DNA from: Fallopia convolvulus
Lineage: Eukaryota > Streptophyta > Magnoliopsida > Caryophyllales > Polygonaceae
Assembly: GCA_964016875.1 (NCBI GenBank)
Contig: OZ024721.1
Location: forward strand, 6,019,001 to 6,083,000
Reading direction: 5' to 3'
DNA: 64,000 nt
The position numbers were made by a program, and so were the translations under genes. The notes beneath the pieces are model-generated. The model had not been told where the DNA came from and searched no databases. It saw nothing but the letters and a program-made list of their open reading frames with translations. Below, piece after piece: positions 23,600 to 34,946 of this stretch (positions within the stretch are counted from its first letter, which is position 1; each line of letters begins with the position of its first letter).

Positions 23600-24215
23600 G
23601 TTTAAAAGGTATTGTCAGCTTGGTGGGTTGGGTTTAGGTTGACTTTTTCGGCTGTTTTGAGAGTTCTTCCCTTGTTTATCTTTTGTTGAGTGCCTTTTTG
23701 TTGTGTAACAAAGAGCATGATGACGCATGGAAAACATGGCCTTCGTCCATGCATTGTGACCCTGAGTTCCATTTATGTGTATTATTACATGAGGATGAGG
23801 GAGCGATGGGTCCTTGCAGGGCTTTGGAACACTCTCTCCTTTTCTGTTTCTTTGGGGTTGGTGGCTAGTTTTCGGTTAGTGCTGTTGTAAAGCTTTCCCA
23901 CATCACTTGGTTGTTGAGTAGATCTTACTAATGTAAGACTATGAGGATACATAAAAGGATGTGACCCTTCTCCTAGGCTTAGTGCTCATGTACAAAGGAC
24001 TAGTGTTTACATTGGCATGTTCCTTGACATGGGCCTTGCCGGGGTGCTGGATTGCTTAGGTTTTTGTGATGAGTCTATTTTCTTCATATATTCGTGGTTT
24101 GATATATGGTTTGTATTCTTTCCCCTGATTATTCTAATACATGTTTATCATTTGCAAAAAAAAAGAAAAAAAGAATAGTATCAACACTTTTAGTCTTAAA
24201 GTTTCTAGCACTAAA

Positions 24216-24710
24216 CTAAGTAACATCTTTAATGGTGTCAAACTGAGAATGCAAAGAGTTTAGCAACAAAACAGCTTGGTGAGAATCCTTAATTTTGTCA
24301 TCACATCTTTCAACTTCTTGTGTCATTCTCAGAAACTTATCAAGATTAGCATTCAAAGACAAATTAAGGTCCATTTTGAAAGTGAAGATCCTACACAGAA
24401 GAAAGACTAAACTAGGCAAAGATTTAACCAAGTAAAGGTCCTCTAAGGCCTTCCAGAGAGATCTTGCATCGGTGAAACTTACCACCTGACGAGCCATGTC
24501 ATCAGTTAACCTCACCATGATCTTAGAGTGTGTAGCTTCATCCATCTCAATTTTCTCAACAACTTTAGTTCCTTTAGGAAAGTCACCTTTTATGATTCTC
24601 CAAGACTTCTCCTTGATGAGAACGACTTTCATCTTGACTTGCCACATGGCAAAGTCAGATGTCCCATTAAATAGTTTAATCCTGGTGGAGTTCTCTGTCA
24701 TCTTCAACAA
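24216..24710 (-). pseudogene. Outer copia gag, N-terminal part
   Basis: A 164-codon ORF beginning MLKMTENSTRIKLFNG, with FAMWQVKMKVVLI, the standard copia gag (UBN2/DUF4219) opening, and LLNSLHSQFDTI, where it stops. Full copia gag is usually 250-350 residues, so the C-terminal half is missing. The LINE lies between this and the knuckle remnant. The inner copia inserted just 14 bp upstream of the ATG, separating gag from its leader. Confidence 0.85.
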
Positions 24711-24724
24711 CCAGGTTAGGAAAT

Positions 24725-25684
24725 TGTTGGATCGTTAGGTGTTAGCAAGAGCTTGGGAACTAGCTGTTAAGCAGTTCCCAAGGCAGCGGAAGTATAATAA
24801 TAAGCAGGTAAAACAAACAGCGTAGGGACACAGTTCCTTTATAGAGGAACCCCACAACAACCAACTAGTTGTGTGGGTAAACCTCTACCTCCGCTTGGAG
24901 GATTTTGAATGACTTACTTATATTATTGATTGTTCCTTAGGTACACAAAGGCTAGATCCAAACTTCTTTGTTCCTAAGAGTTCTACCCAACTCTAGCAAC
25001 ACTAATGAATCTTCTCAACCTAGTTCCTAAGCGAACAACTCAACTAGGATAAGTAAACCAAACCTTACACCTGAATTAACACAGTTCCCTTGCTCCTGGG
25101 AACTTGACTTCTCCTTCGTCGAGATCGAACACTCGCCGTCGGGGACTTCTCTTCTTCTTTTCTTTCTTTCTCTGTGAATGTAAATGAGTTCTGGGAGAAG
25201 TGAGTTGCTTGAGTACTATTCACTTGGCTTTATACTTGTCATTGCTTGGGCTTCAATCTTGACTTTCCATTGTGTCCGAAATGCCCTTTTGTCTTGTGTG
25301 CCAAGTACATGTGACATTTTGAATTTAGTCAACTTGGAGAAGCAATCGGGCCGTTGGATGAAACGCCTCAGTCTGTTCCTCAGACTGAGCGTTTGTTTTG
25401 TCTTGAAACAGGATCCCGTAAATCTCGCTGACTTGTCTTTGTTTGCACATGTGAGTTCCCATGTGATGGGAACTGTCTTCTTCAGAGTTCCTATGTGAGA
25501 AACTCTTCTTCATGTATGCTTGTGTTCCTTGGATGTTTATGGCGCTTATTCACTAAACCTGTGTTCCTTAGAAATGCTTGGATAAAACACGTTAGTTCCC
25601 AGATGACGTTTGTCATTATCAAAACTGGAGGTTGGTATCATTGTTCCGATGTTTAGAACCAGAGGTCCCAACATTGTCCCAACA
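24725..25684 (-). repeat. 3' LTR of the inner copia
   Basis: 960 bp, nearly identical to 33988-34946. A TATA-like box (CTTTATA on the plus strand, 25227-25233) reads GTATAAAGCC on the element's strand. Confidence 0.93.
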
Positions 25685-26062
25685 ATTTCCCCTTTTTGAT
25701 GATGACAAACCCATCACAAAAATAGCCAAGTATTTCAGAGTATGATATGTAACAGAGTTCCTATGTGAGATGATGTGAGTTCCTAGAGATCCACGTCTAT
25801 GAACCAATGTGTTCTTACTTAGCATTTTAAGCGATAGTTCCCCCTTAGCAAAAGCATATTCTGTGATAACTTAAAATAACTCATCTCGCACATTTTGTCC
25901 TTCCCCCTTTTGGCATCATCGAAAACAAATAAGCATAAATAGGGAATGAAGGGAACACACAATCATACTAAAAGCCAATTATATTACTTAAGCATTGGAA
26001 TGTACAAAGGAACACATAATTTGGTGGGGGAAACAGGGATAAGGATAAAAGAAAAAGGAAGA

Positions 26063-27945
26063 TCATGGGGCCCGGGGAACAGAGTTGTCGAGCAACTGAG
26101 TCAAAACAGTCAGGATCTTCTCCTGAGTTCCTGCCATTCGTTCAAGAGTGGCTGCAATGTGTATCAATACTTGAGAGTTCCCAACTCTTGGGTCTTCACC
26201 AGAGGGAAGCGCCTCTTGATCCTCGGCTGTCTCTGAATGACGCATCTTTTGGACCACAGAGAGGTCCAGTTCCCTTCCGATGGTCACTTCTTCCTTGGTA
26301 GCGTCATAGAGCCCCTCCTTGACCATTAGTTTCTTGATCAGGCCAGCATAGGGCAAGGAATGGGAGGTCGAGGCCATACATTTCTCCATGTGCCCGAAGA
26401 TGATGCAGGGAAGATTGATGGGCATCTTGTGGAGGAAGTAGTAGAGGAGGATGGCGTCTTGAATATTGAGTTGGTGACGCTTCTCTTGTCGTGGGATCAC
26501 GACTATGATGATGAACTGGTGAGCCAGCTTAGCAATGAGAGACAGATTGTGAGTGGGTGTTCCAGTCCTGGGAACACGGCCCTCGTAGATATCATTGAAG
26601 ATGACCTCATTGTCGAATTCTCCCCAGATATTGAGGGGAACATGGTTGAGGCCCTTGATAGGGACCTGTAGTTGAAGGTGGATGGAGGAGGCAGTGAAGA
26701 CGAAGTCGTCGCCCTGGAGGTTGAGAGTTCCCTTGGTGCCCTCTCTTGATCCTCAGCTATGGGAACTCTCTTGAGACAGTTCCCTTCCCTTTCTTCTTCC
26801 TGTTCCCCCTAGAGGCGGCAGCTTTTCGTTTCTGTTGGGGGGATAGAGCCGATTCAATCAAGAGAGGAGGGTCCCTTTCCTCTGAGCTCCTTCGGACACC
26901 ACCATTTGGCGTCCGAGTTCCTCTTCCGCAGAGCTGTAGCATGCTCTTGCGCAAGACCAGCCTAGTCGAGTACCTCAGTGGGAGCTCCTTCTTCCAAGGC
27001 AGTTTCTTCATCTTCTGAGGACAGGCCCAGATCCTCAATGTCATCGTCTTCCTGATGACTTGTACTTGCCCTAGCACCATCAGTTGGTGCTAGGTTCCCT
27101 TCTTCTGGGACCTTGGGAGCAGCGGTCCCTTCTTCAGCTGAGGGCCGCGTGATTTCGGCTTGGAGCTCGGCCTGGATGGCGTCGAGACGCGCATTTTCTT
27201 CGGCAGTTCCCATGACGATGTGTGCCGTTTTCTTGGCCTTTCTTATGGCAATCTCGCCAATGGGGAGCATATCCTCGTCAGAGTCGAGATTTATGTGTTG
27301 TTGTATCTGAGAGGGAGAAGAAGGGAGGTCCGATGTTGTTGGAGGAGGAGATTTTTGAGGAGGAGGAGGGGATTTTTGGGGAGAAGGAGATTTTGTTGGA
27401 GGAGAGAGAGGAGGTGTGGGAGCTTTTGGTTGTGAGGCGGAGGGATTGGGAGTTTCCTCAGTGGGGGGAAGAGAGGAGGATGTGGGGATAGGAACTCTGG
27501 GATTCGTGTTCCCGGAGTCCGAAGACTGGTGTAGTGAGGAGGTTTGAGCAGAGGATGGTGGTGGAGGATGATTCTGGGTCTGTGAGTTCCCAGAGTTGGA
27601 TACGAGGGGGAAGGTTAGAGGAGGTTTGACGGTGAAGGAGTCGGGCTTGGAGAGGTAGAGAACCTCGTCCATGGCAAGAAAGGATTTCTTCTTTTGTGGT
27701 TCTGGAAAGGTGGAGAAGGAGTGTTTGCGCTTGTGGGATTTAGAAGAAGAGTGTATGGATTTGGAAGAGGAGTGGTGGGATTTGGATTTAGAAGGTTTTG
27801 AAGAGGAGGAGGTGAATTTTGAGGATTTGGGGGGAGGTTCGGAGCCAAAACTGTCGTAGATGACAGTTCCAGAAGAGGAAATGGATAGAGGCATAGGAGG
27901 AGGAGGTGGTGGTGGAAGAGAGGAGGAAGGGCCCAAAAATAGCAA
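26063..27945 (-). pseudogene. Extra ORF downstream of pol in the inner copia (broken)
   Basis: In element-sense orientation between RNase H and the 3' LTR. The N-terminal part (27945 to 26962, 327 codons) is low-complexity: poly-Pro, Ser/Lys-rich (SSSKPSKSKSHHSSSK) and Pro-rich (SPPPPQKSPPP), with an acidic C-end (DDIEDLGLSSEDEE). The reading then moves to a second frame (27080-26757) and a third (about 26745-26063), where NIWGEFDNEVIFNDI, LIAKLAHQFI and NLPCIIFGHMEKC occur. The last part resembles the 'putative plant transposon protein' domain seen in plant transposon-linked proteins; this is recalled, not searched. A coiled-coil-like C-terminus (HIAATLERMAGTQEKILTVL) ends it. I see no membrane segment of the kind proposed for SIRE env-like proteins. 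Function unknown. Confidence 0.7.
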
Positions 27946-28760
27946 AAGAGGGTTTTTAAGTGAGAAGAAGTGAGGGGTAGAAAGGGAAGAAGGAATAGCC
28001 TCGATATCCGTTGGCCAATAGATGCGGAGAGGCGGTTCAAATTCTGTAGTACGCTTAGGACACGCGTCGCTTTCTTCTAAGGGAAGTCACTTCGAGAATT
28101 TGAAACGCTTGGCTCATAATGCTTCGACTTTTGACACAATTTCCCGTTTCCCAAGTGACGTTTCAGCTTCTCAGAAATAGCAGTGTTCCCTTGCTTGTGA
28201 TTAATTCGTACACCAGTTCCCATGATCTTTCAAAGGTTTGGGCTGAGTGGAGTGGTTGAGGGAACTCACACTCAAGTTCTTTGTGAGGCTTGGGAACTCA
28301 AGAAGGAACCAGACATTTACAACTCGATAAAGGGACAAGGAGTTTGGCTCATGAGAAGCGTTTGTCTGATCCTTGGCTTAAGGGTCGGTTTTATGATCAA
28401 CCGTCATAGTGGCGTGTAATGAGGGTTAAAGGGAACTCTGGTTGATCATTTTGGGTCAAAAGAAGTAGTGTTCCAAATGTACAATAAAAGCTCTAGACTA
28501 GTAACATGGCAAAATGAAAGCAATTGTTCCTACTGTTCCCTATTATGCATATCAAAGTTAACTAGCCAAGCATTGAGGGAATAACAAACAGGAATTTGTT
28601 CAGTTTAGAGTTATCATCCCTAGAAGCATCCGGAGACGCTGGTAGGGACCTCTGTCTAAAGCTTTAGTGAGAATGTCCGCAATTTGCTCTTCAATTCTTC
28701 AGTGTTCCATAGAGATGTTCCCATGTTCCAAATTGTCACGTAGGAAGTGATGCCTAATGT

Positions 28761-31700
28761 CTATATGCTTAGTACGAGAATGATGCACATGATTCTTAGA
28801 TATGTTAATGGCACTTGTATTGTCACATCGAATGGAACAAGGCCAAAAGACATACCGTAATCCTGGAGTTGGTACTTAAGCCATAGAACTTGGGAGCAAC
28901 ATGAGGCGGCAGCCACATACTCTGCTTCTGCTGTGGAAAGTGCCATTAAGTTTTGCTTCTTTGATCCCCATGATACTAGACACGATCCTAGGAACTGGGC
29001 CATTCCTGAGGTGCTTTTTCGATCAACTAGGTGCCCAGCAAAGTCTGCATCCGAGTATGCGACAAGTTCAAGGGAGTTGTTCCTTGGATACCAGAGGCAC
29101 AAGTTGTCGTTCCCTTTGAGATACCTGAAAATCCTCTTCACCTCTTTCAGGTGTGATTCTTTAGGGTTAGCCTGAAAGCGTGCACATAGGCACACTGAAA
29201 ACATGATGTCGGACCGACTAGCGGTTAAGTAAAGAAGAGATCCTATCATACCTCGAAAGTTCCTTTGATCCACACTTATACCTGTTTCGTCTGCATTCAG
29301 CCTTGAATTTGGAGAGATGGGAGTGTCAATGGGCTTGGAGTGGTCCATCCCATACTTTGCGAGCATTTTTCTGATGTATTTTTGCTGATGAATCCTTGTT
29401 CCCTCCTTAGTTTGAGAGATTTGGAGTCCCACGAAGAATGTGAGTTCCCCTATGAGACTCATCTCAAACTCACTGCTCATAAGGTTCTTGAATTTCTCAA
29501 CAAGAATTTCGTTAGTAGCTCCAAACACAATATCATCAACATAAACTTGAACAATTAGAGTATCTTTAGATTCTTTCTTGAGAAAAAAGGTTTTGTCTAT
29601 GGAACCTCGAAGGTACCCATGAGACAAAAGGAATTGAGCAAACATGTCATACCACGCCCTGGGAGCTTGTTTGAGACCATATAGGGCCCTCTCTAAGAAG
29701 TACACATGATCTGGAAAGTGTTCATCTTCAAAGCTTGGAGGTTGTGCCACATAGACTTCTTCTTTGAGATGCCCGTTTAGGAACGCTGTCTTGACATCCA
29801 TCTGATACAACTTGAAACCTTTGTGGGCTGCGTAGGCTATAAGGAGGCGAATTGCTTCAATTCTTGCAACTGGTGCGAAGGTTTCATCGTAGTCTATTCC
29901 CTCCTCTTGCCTGTACCCTTGAGCAACTAGACGGGCCTTGTTCCTTGCTATAGCTCCAGTGTCATCAAGTTTGTTTCTGAAGACCCATCAAGTTCCTATG
30001 ATGTTTCTGTTTTTGGGTCTAGGAACTAGCTTCCACACTTTGTTCCTCTCGAACTGGTGGAGTTCCTCTTGCATGGCTTGAATCCAGTTCGGATCTTTTA
30101 GAGCTTCCTTGATGTTCTTGGGCTCCACCAGAGAGACGAAGGCATTGAAGGCACAAAAGTTGTTGAGAGATGAACGAGTCTGTACGCCTTTGTGATACGG
30201 AGTGATGATATTTTCGATGGGATGGTCCCTTCTTTGCTGGTAGTTCTTGGTTCGAATGTGTGGGACGTCATCTTGTTCCCTTCTTTCTTCATTTGCAGCT
30301 TCGGTTTCTTCTCCTTCATGGGAACTGTTGTTCTCATCTTCATCATTGTGTATCTCTTCATGATTCTCCTCATTGTTTCCTCGTTGTTCCCCCTGAACAC
30401 TTGACTCTGGTATGATCTCATTCTGAGGGGCTAGAGAATTGGAGGCGTCTATAGGCTCTTCTGTTGAGGAGGGAACCTCGAAGGAGTCTTGATCAGTCGA
30501 ATTTTGATCTCCTTCGTTGTTCCCTTGTTGTGGGAAGTTGTTTCCACTTGGATAGTCCTCATCTTGTTTTCTTGGCTCATCATCGTCGTCTTCCTCTTCT
30601 TGTCTGACCAATTTGAACAGAGTTCCCTTTCCTTGGGATTCTGTTCCCATCTTTACGGACTGTTCGTCGAAGATGACATGGATGCTTTCTTCTATCTTCT
30701 TGGTCCTCTTGTTATAGACCCTGTACGCATTGCTTTGGGAGGAGTATCCTAGGAAGATCCCTTCATCACTTCTAGGATCAAACTTCCCAAGATTGTTTTT
30801 CTCATTGTTGTGGATGAAGCATTTGCACCTGAACGTTCTGAGATGAGAGATGTTGGGCTTCCTTCCTTTGATTAGTTCATATGAGGTTTTCTTGATCATG
30901 GAACGAATCATGGCTCGGTTTAGAATATATGCAGCCGTTGAGATAGCTTCAGCCCAGAAGCTTTCAAGAACTCCACTCTCAAGCATCATGGTCCGTGCCA
31001 TGTCTTCTAAGGTTTTGTTTTTCCTTTCCACAATGCCATTTTGTTGAGGAGTACGAGGGGCCGAGAATTTGTGTGAGACACCGTTGTTATCACAATACCT
31101 TAGGAACTCTGAGTTTTTGAAATCGGTTCCATGGTCAAATCTGAGTGACTTGAGCTTTAATCCCATGCTGACCTCCATTTTCTTGATGAAGGGCTCAAAT
31201 TCCTTGAATGCATCTGATTTTGATCTCAAGAAAATAAATCAGGTGAATCTTGAAAAACATCAATTAGAACATACATGTACCTTTTACCACCGTAGCTGGC
31301 TGTTTGCATGGGACCACAGAGATCCATGTGGATTAACTCCAATGGTCTTGTTGTGCTTACTACCTTCTTTGGTTTAAAGGAACTCCTAGTTTGCTTCCCA
31401 CGAGCACATGCATCGCACATCTTGGCTCCCTCAAGGTTGATTCGTGGTAGGTCGATGACCAGGTCATGTAGGTAGAGTTTTAGGATTTGACTTATGCCTA
31501 CGTGACCCAGCCTTTTGTGCCAGAGTTCCGTATCGTCATGGGAACTTGCAAGACATAGTTTCCTTGGTGGTTCAAACTCTGTGTCCACCACATAGACGTT
31601 GTTGGACCTTCTTCCTCTTAGGATGATTTTGTTGGTTTTCTTGTTGATGACCAAGCACTCCTCTTAGTCGAAAGTGACAATGTTGTTCCCTTGATCACAT

Positions 31701-32230
31701 ATCTGAGATACACTCAAAAGATTGTATCCCAGATCCTTCACCAGATTGACGTTGCTGATCTTGATTGATTTGTTGAGTAGAACTTCCCCTGTTCCTATGA
31801 TTTCTCCTTTATTCTTGTTGCCAAAGGATACGTGACCTCCTTCGGCCTTTGTGTGGAGTGAGGTGAGATTGTCTTTGTTCCCAGTCATATGATTTGAGCA
31901 TCCGCTATCAATGACCCATGTGTTGTTCCCCCTCACTGCCACCTGCAAAGAAAGTTAGTTTTTGATGACCCAGGCAAGATGACTCTTGCCTGGTCCCTTA
32001 CAAGGAAAGACATTTTCAAAAAGGACATACTCAGCAATGTTGATATCTCGAGAATTCTTTGAGTTATGAGCAGAGTTCCTAAGAGGGTTCCCATGAGTAG
32101 GGCCTCTAGCGGATTTGTTGGCCTTTTGGTTATGCCTGTTCCAATAGTCGTGAATTTTCTGAGATTGAGCTCTAGCTTTGGGACAGCCTTCCTTGTAGTG
32201 CCCATGAGCACCACAAGTCCAGCAAGTCTT
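28761..32230 (-). pseudogene. Inner copia pol: protease, integrase, RT, RNase H
   Basis: Right to left: a second CX2CX4HX4C knuckle (CWTCGAHGHYKEGC, about 32220-32180); protease TWVIDSGCSNHMTG (about 31915); a TAA at 31664; GAG-pre-integrase ELWHKRLGH; integrase with a one-base shift at about 31240 that also exposes a TGA; SAPRTPQQNGIVERKN (about 31070); an acidic linker; a TGA at 29988; then RT with MDVKTAFLNGHL, LKQAPRAWY and VYVDDIVFG; and RNase H (DADFAGHLVDRKSTSG, STAEAEYVA). From 31229 to 28761 only the one TGA interrupts a single frame. It is therefore lightly damaged compared with the other elements here. Confidence 0.92.
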
Positions 32231-32658
32231 ATAGTATTATCCTAGGTAGTACTTAGGATGTGATTTTTGTATCCTGTTCCTATCCATTTTTTCCTTATTG
32301 TATACTTTGGACCCTTTCCCTTTGGCTATCTGAACATAGAGCTTATGTCCATTGTTCCCTGTGTAGTAGTCCCTCTCTCCGTTTATCCCACTCTCTAGGA
32401 CACGTATTTTTTGTTCTAAGTGGGCATTCTTTTGTTTTTCACTTTGAAGCTCTAGGGCTCTACACTCATATATCTCCTGCTCACTTAGAGGAGACTTCCC
32501 ATTCTTCGGGAACTCAGAATTGTACCCAATCCCATGTTTGGCTGGGACAAATTTTGTTTGGGAACTTGAGGCATCAGGACTCCCACATCCCTTACTCAGC
32601 TTTTGAAGGACATCATTTTTGTCGTTTTCTATGGATTTAAGCTCATCCTCAAGGGATA

Positions 32659-33843
32659 CTATGTGGGAAAGATAGTTTGAAGCTTATCAATCAGAGTCAC
32701 GCAATTGGAACAGGGTTCGAGACCAACAGACTCGGCAATTTTGTGTTCCGACTCATCTAGTTTCTTTTGCAGTTTTATATTGTCTTTAACTAGACTAGAG
32801 AGTATCTTCAACAGTTCAGGTTTCTCATAATTGGCTAAAGAAGCAAAGACAGTTTCAGTAGTTACCTCACTGGGTTGTTCCCCAATGGTTTCTCCTATGG
32901 CCATTGCGCATGTATCAGGATGTGCCCATGACTCGGGATCTTCGTCCTCATCATCGCTCCAGGTGGCGATGTAGGCCTTCTTCCCTTGCCTTCGATCGTC
33001 AGTTCCTTGAGGGCATTCCTTTGCGAAGTGTCCCTTCTTGTAACATTTGTAGCATGTTACATTAGAGAGGTCCCTTTCAGCAGGCTTTCTTTGTGAGCTT
33101 TGCCCCTTTTGTGAGTTCCCATACCCCTTTTTGAACTTTCCTTTGTAGAAAGATCGAAGGGCCTTTGTAACTAGGACCAGTTCCTCATCTTCTTCTTCCT
33201 CAGACTCTTCATGTTGTTCTTGGACTGACTTTATCATTTTTTCAAGCTTCAGGGCGATTCCCTTGTGTGCCTTCTCTTGTTCCTTATCGTCTTGTTTCCT
33301 CTTCTCATGTCCCACCAGCTTCCCAAAGACCTGGTGAAGCATGAGGTTCCTATTTTCGGGGTTCTCCTTGAACATGGTTCTTTCATTTGCGCATTCACCG
33401 GTTAGGCCATTGAAGAGCTGATGGACCTTCATCTTGTCAGTAATTTCTTCCTTGGTGATCCCTAGTCCGGTCAGCTTGGTACATAGGCCTTCGAAGTGTG
33501 ACTGGTAGCTGTTGACTGATTCTCCCATTTCCATTCGGAAATTGAAGAATTCCCTTCTAGAGTTCATCTCGAGGTCTTCTCTGAGGTCAGAGTTCCCAAT
33601 GTGCATTTGTTGAATGGCTTCCCACATTTCTTTTGTTGTCTCGATGTTTGCCACTCGATCATAATCTTGCACATACATAGCATACTTGAGATACTGTTTG
33701 GCTTTGAAGTTGGCTTCCATGCACTTCCACTCGTTAGGCCCCCATTTGGTGAAGTCGTTCCTAATGGTTGGGTCTACCTCGAAGTTCCCTACTTCGATGA
33801 CGCACCAGGCTTGAAAATCATGGCTTCGCATCCAGTCCTTCAT
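32659..33843 (-). CDS. Inner copia gag (intact ORF)
   Basis: A 394-codon ORF. It opens MKDWMRSHDFQAW and carries the UBN2-type gag region (MWEAIQQMH, EFFNFRMEMGESVNSYQ, FNGLTGE), an acidic stretch (EESEEEEDEEL) and a CX2CX4HX4C knuckle (CYKCYKKGHFAKEC, about 33058-33017). Gag forms the virus-like particle and binds element RNA. Upstream of 33843 the frame continues without an obvious better ATG, and the true start could be slightly upstream. Pol is in a different frame. This is the longest intact transposon ORF of known function in the window. Confidence 0.85.
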   Translation of the reverse strand: MKDWMRSHDFQAWCVIEVGNFEVDPTIRNDFTKWGPNEWKCMEANFKAKQYLKYAMYVQDYDRVANIETTKEMWEAIQQMHIGNSDLREDLEMNSRREFFNFRMEMGESVNSYQSHFEGLCTKLTGLGITKEEITDKMKVHQLFNGLTGECANERTMFKENPENRNLMLHQVFGKLVGHEKRKQDDKEQEKAHKGIALKLEKMIKSVQEQHEESEEEEDEELVLVTKALRSFYKGKFKKGYGNSQKGQSSQRKPAERDLSNVTCYKCYKKGHFAKECPQGTDDRRQGKKAYIATWSDDEDEDPESWAHPDTCAMAIGETIGEQPSEVTTETVFASLANYEKPELLKILSSLVKDNIKLQKKLDESEHKIAESVGLEPCSNCVTLIDKLQTIFPT

Positions 33844-33973
33844 GTTACGTTGCCAGTTCTAGAACCTTCCAGTGATAAGCCTTGGCGGTTTGTTGTTCCC
33901 ATGTCCAACCTGAGTGAGTTATTCGGCCATCCTGTTACCTGGGATACTAACACAGACAATCTAGAGCGTTCCT

Positions 33974-33986
33974 GCTTTGATACCAA
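33974..33986 (-). other. Primer-binding site of the inner copia
   Basis: On the minus strand TTGGTATCAAAGC follows the 5' LTR within one base, a near-iMet tRNA complement. Confidence 0.8.
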
Positions 33987-33987
33987 T

Positions 33988-34946
33988 TGTTGGATCGTTA
34001 GGTGTTAGCAAGAGCTTGGGAACTAGTTGTTAAGCAGTTCCCAAGGCAGCGGAAGTATAATAATAAGCAGGTAAAACAAACAACGTAGGGACACAGTTCC
34101 TTTATAGAGGAACCTCACAACAACCAACTAGTTGTGTGGGTAAACCTCTACCTCCGCTTGGAGGATTTTGAATGACTTACTTATATTATTGATTGTTCCT
34201 TAGGTACACAAAGGCCAGATCCAAACTTCTCTATTCCTAAGAGTTCTACCCAACTCTAGCAACACTAATGAATCTTCTCAACCTAGTTCCTAAGCGAACA
34301 ACTCAACTAGGATAAGTAAACCAAACCTTACACCTGAACTAACACAGTTCCCTTGCTCCTGGGAACTTGACTTCTCCGTCGTCGAGATCGAACACTCGCC
34401 GTCGGGGACTTCTCTTCTTCTTTTCTTTCTTTCTCTGTGAATGTAAATGAGTTCTGGGAGAAGTGAGTTGCTTGAGTACTATTCACTTGGCTTTATACTT
34501 GTCATTGCTTGGGCTTCAATCTTGACTTTCCATTGTGTCCGAAATGCCCTTTTGTCTTGTGTGCCAAGTACATGTGACATTTTGATTTAGTCAACTTGGA
34601 GAAGCAATCGGGCTGTTGGATCAAACGCCTCAGTCTGTTCCTCAGACTGAGCATTTGTTTTGTCTTGAAACAGGATCCCGTAAATCTCGCTGACTTGTCT
34701 TTGTTTGCACATGTGAGTTCCCATGTGATGAGAACTGTCTTCTTCAAAGTTCCTATGTGAGAAACTCTTCATCATGTATGCATGTGTTCCTTGGATGTTT
34801 ATGGCGCTTATTCACTGAACCTGTGTTCCTTAGAAATGCTTGGATAAAACACGTTAGTTCCCAAATGGCGTTTGTCATTATCAAAACTGGAGGATGGTAT
34901 CGTTGTTCCGATGTTTAGAACCAGAGGTCCCAACATCGTCCCAACA
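33988..34946 (-). repeat. 5' LTR of the inner copia
   Basis: 959 bp, ending ...GATCCAACA next to the primer site. It carries the same TATA-like box (34491-34497 as complement), the probable promoter of the element. Confidence 0.93.

Larger units (their letters stand above)
18690..24174 (+). mobile_element. LINE (L1-like non-LTR retrotransposon)
   Basis: About 5.5 kb with 5' UTR, ORF1, ORF2 and a 3' UTR ending in an A-rich tail (24155-24174), inserted in the outer copia in the opposite orientation. The 5' edge is placed where the copia zinc-knuckle sequence stops and is good to tens of bases. I could not find a clear target duplication, so the junction may have suffered a deletion. ORF2 order is endonuclease, RT, zinc-binding zf-RVT, as in plant L1 elements. 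Confidence 0.92.
24725..34946 (-). mobile_element. Inner copia LTR retrotransposon (10.2 kb, complete with LTRs)
   Basis: LTRs of 960 and 959 bp (TGTTGG...CCAACA) enclose gag, pol and an extra 3' ORF. An exact 5-bp duplication GAAAT flanks it (24720-24724 and 34947-34951). By eye the LTRs differ at about two dozen positions (roughly 2.5%). Long LTRs, a long leader and an extra ORF downstream of pol resemble the SIRE/Maximus group of plant copia elements; placement is by architecture, not phylogeny. It has stop and frameshift lesions but is structurally whole, hence younger than the outer copia. Confidence 0.95.

Noticed and set aside
26360..27491. Plus-strand ORFs antisense to the extra ORF of the inner copia
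   Set aside because: Acidic or low-complexity mirror images of the Pro/Ser-rich minus-strand ORF.
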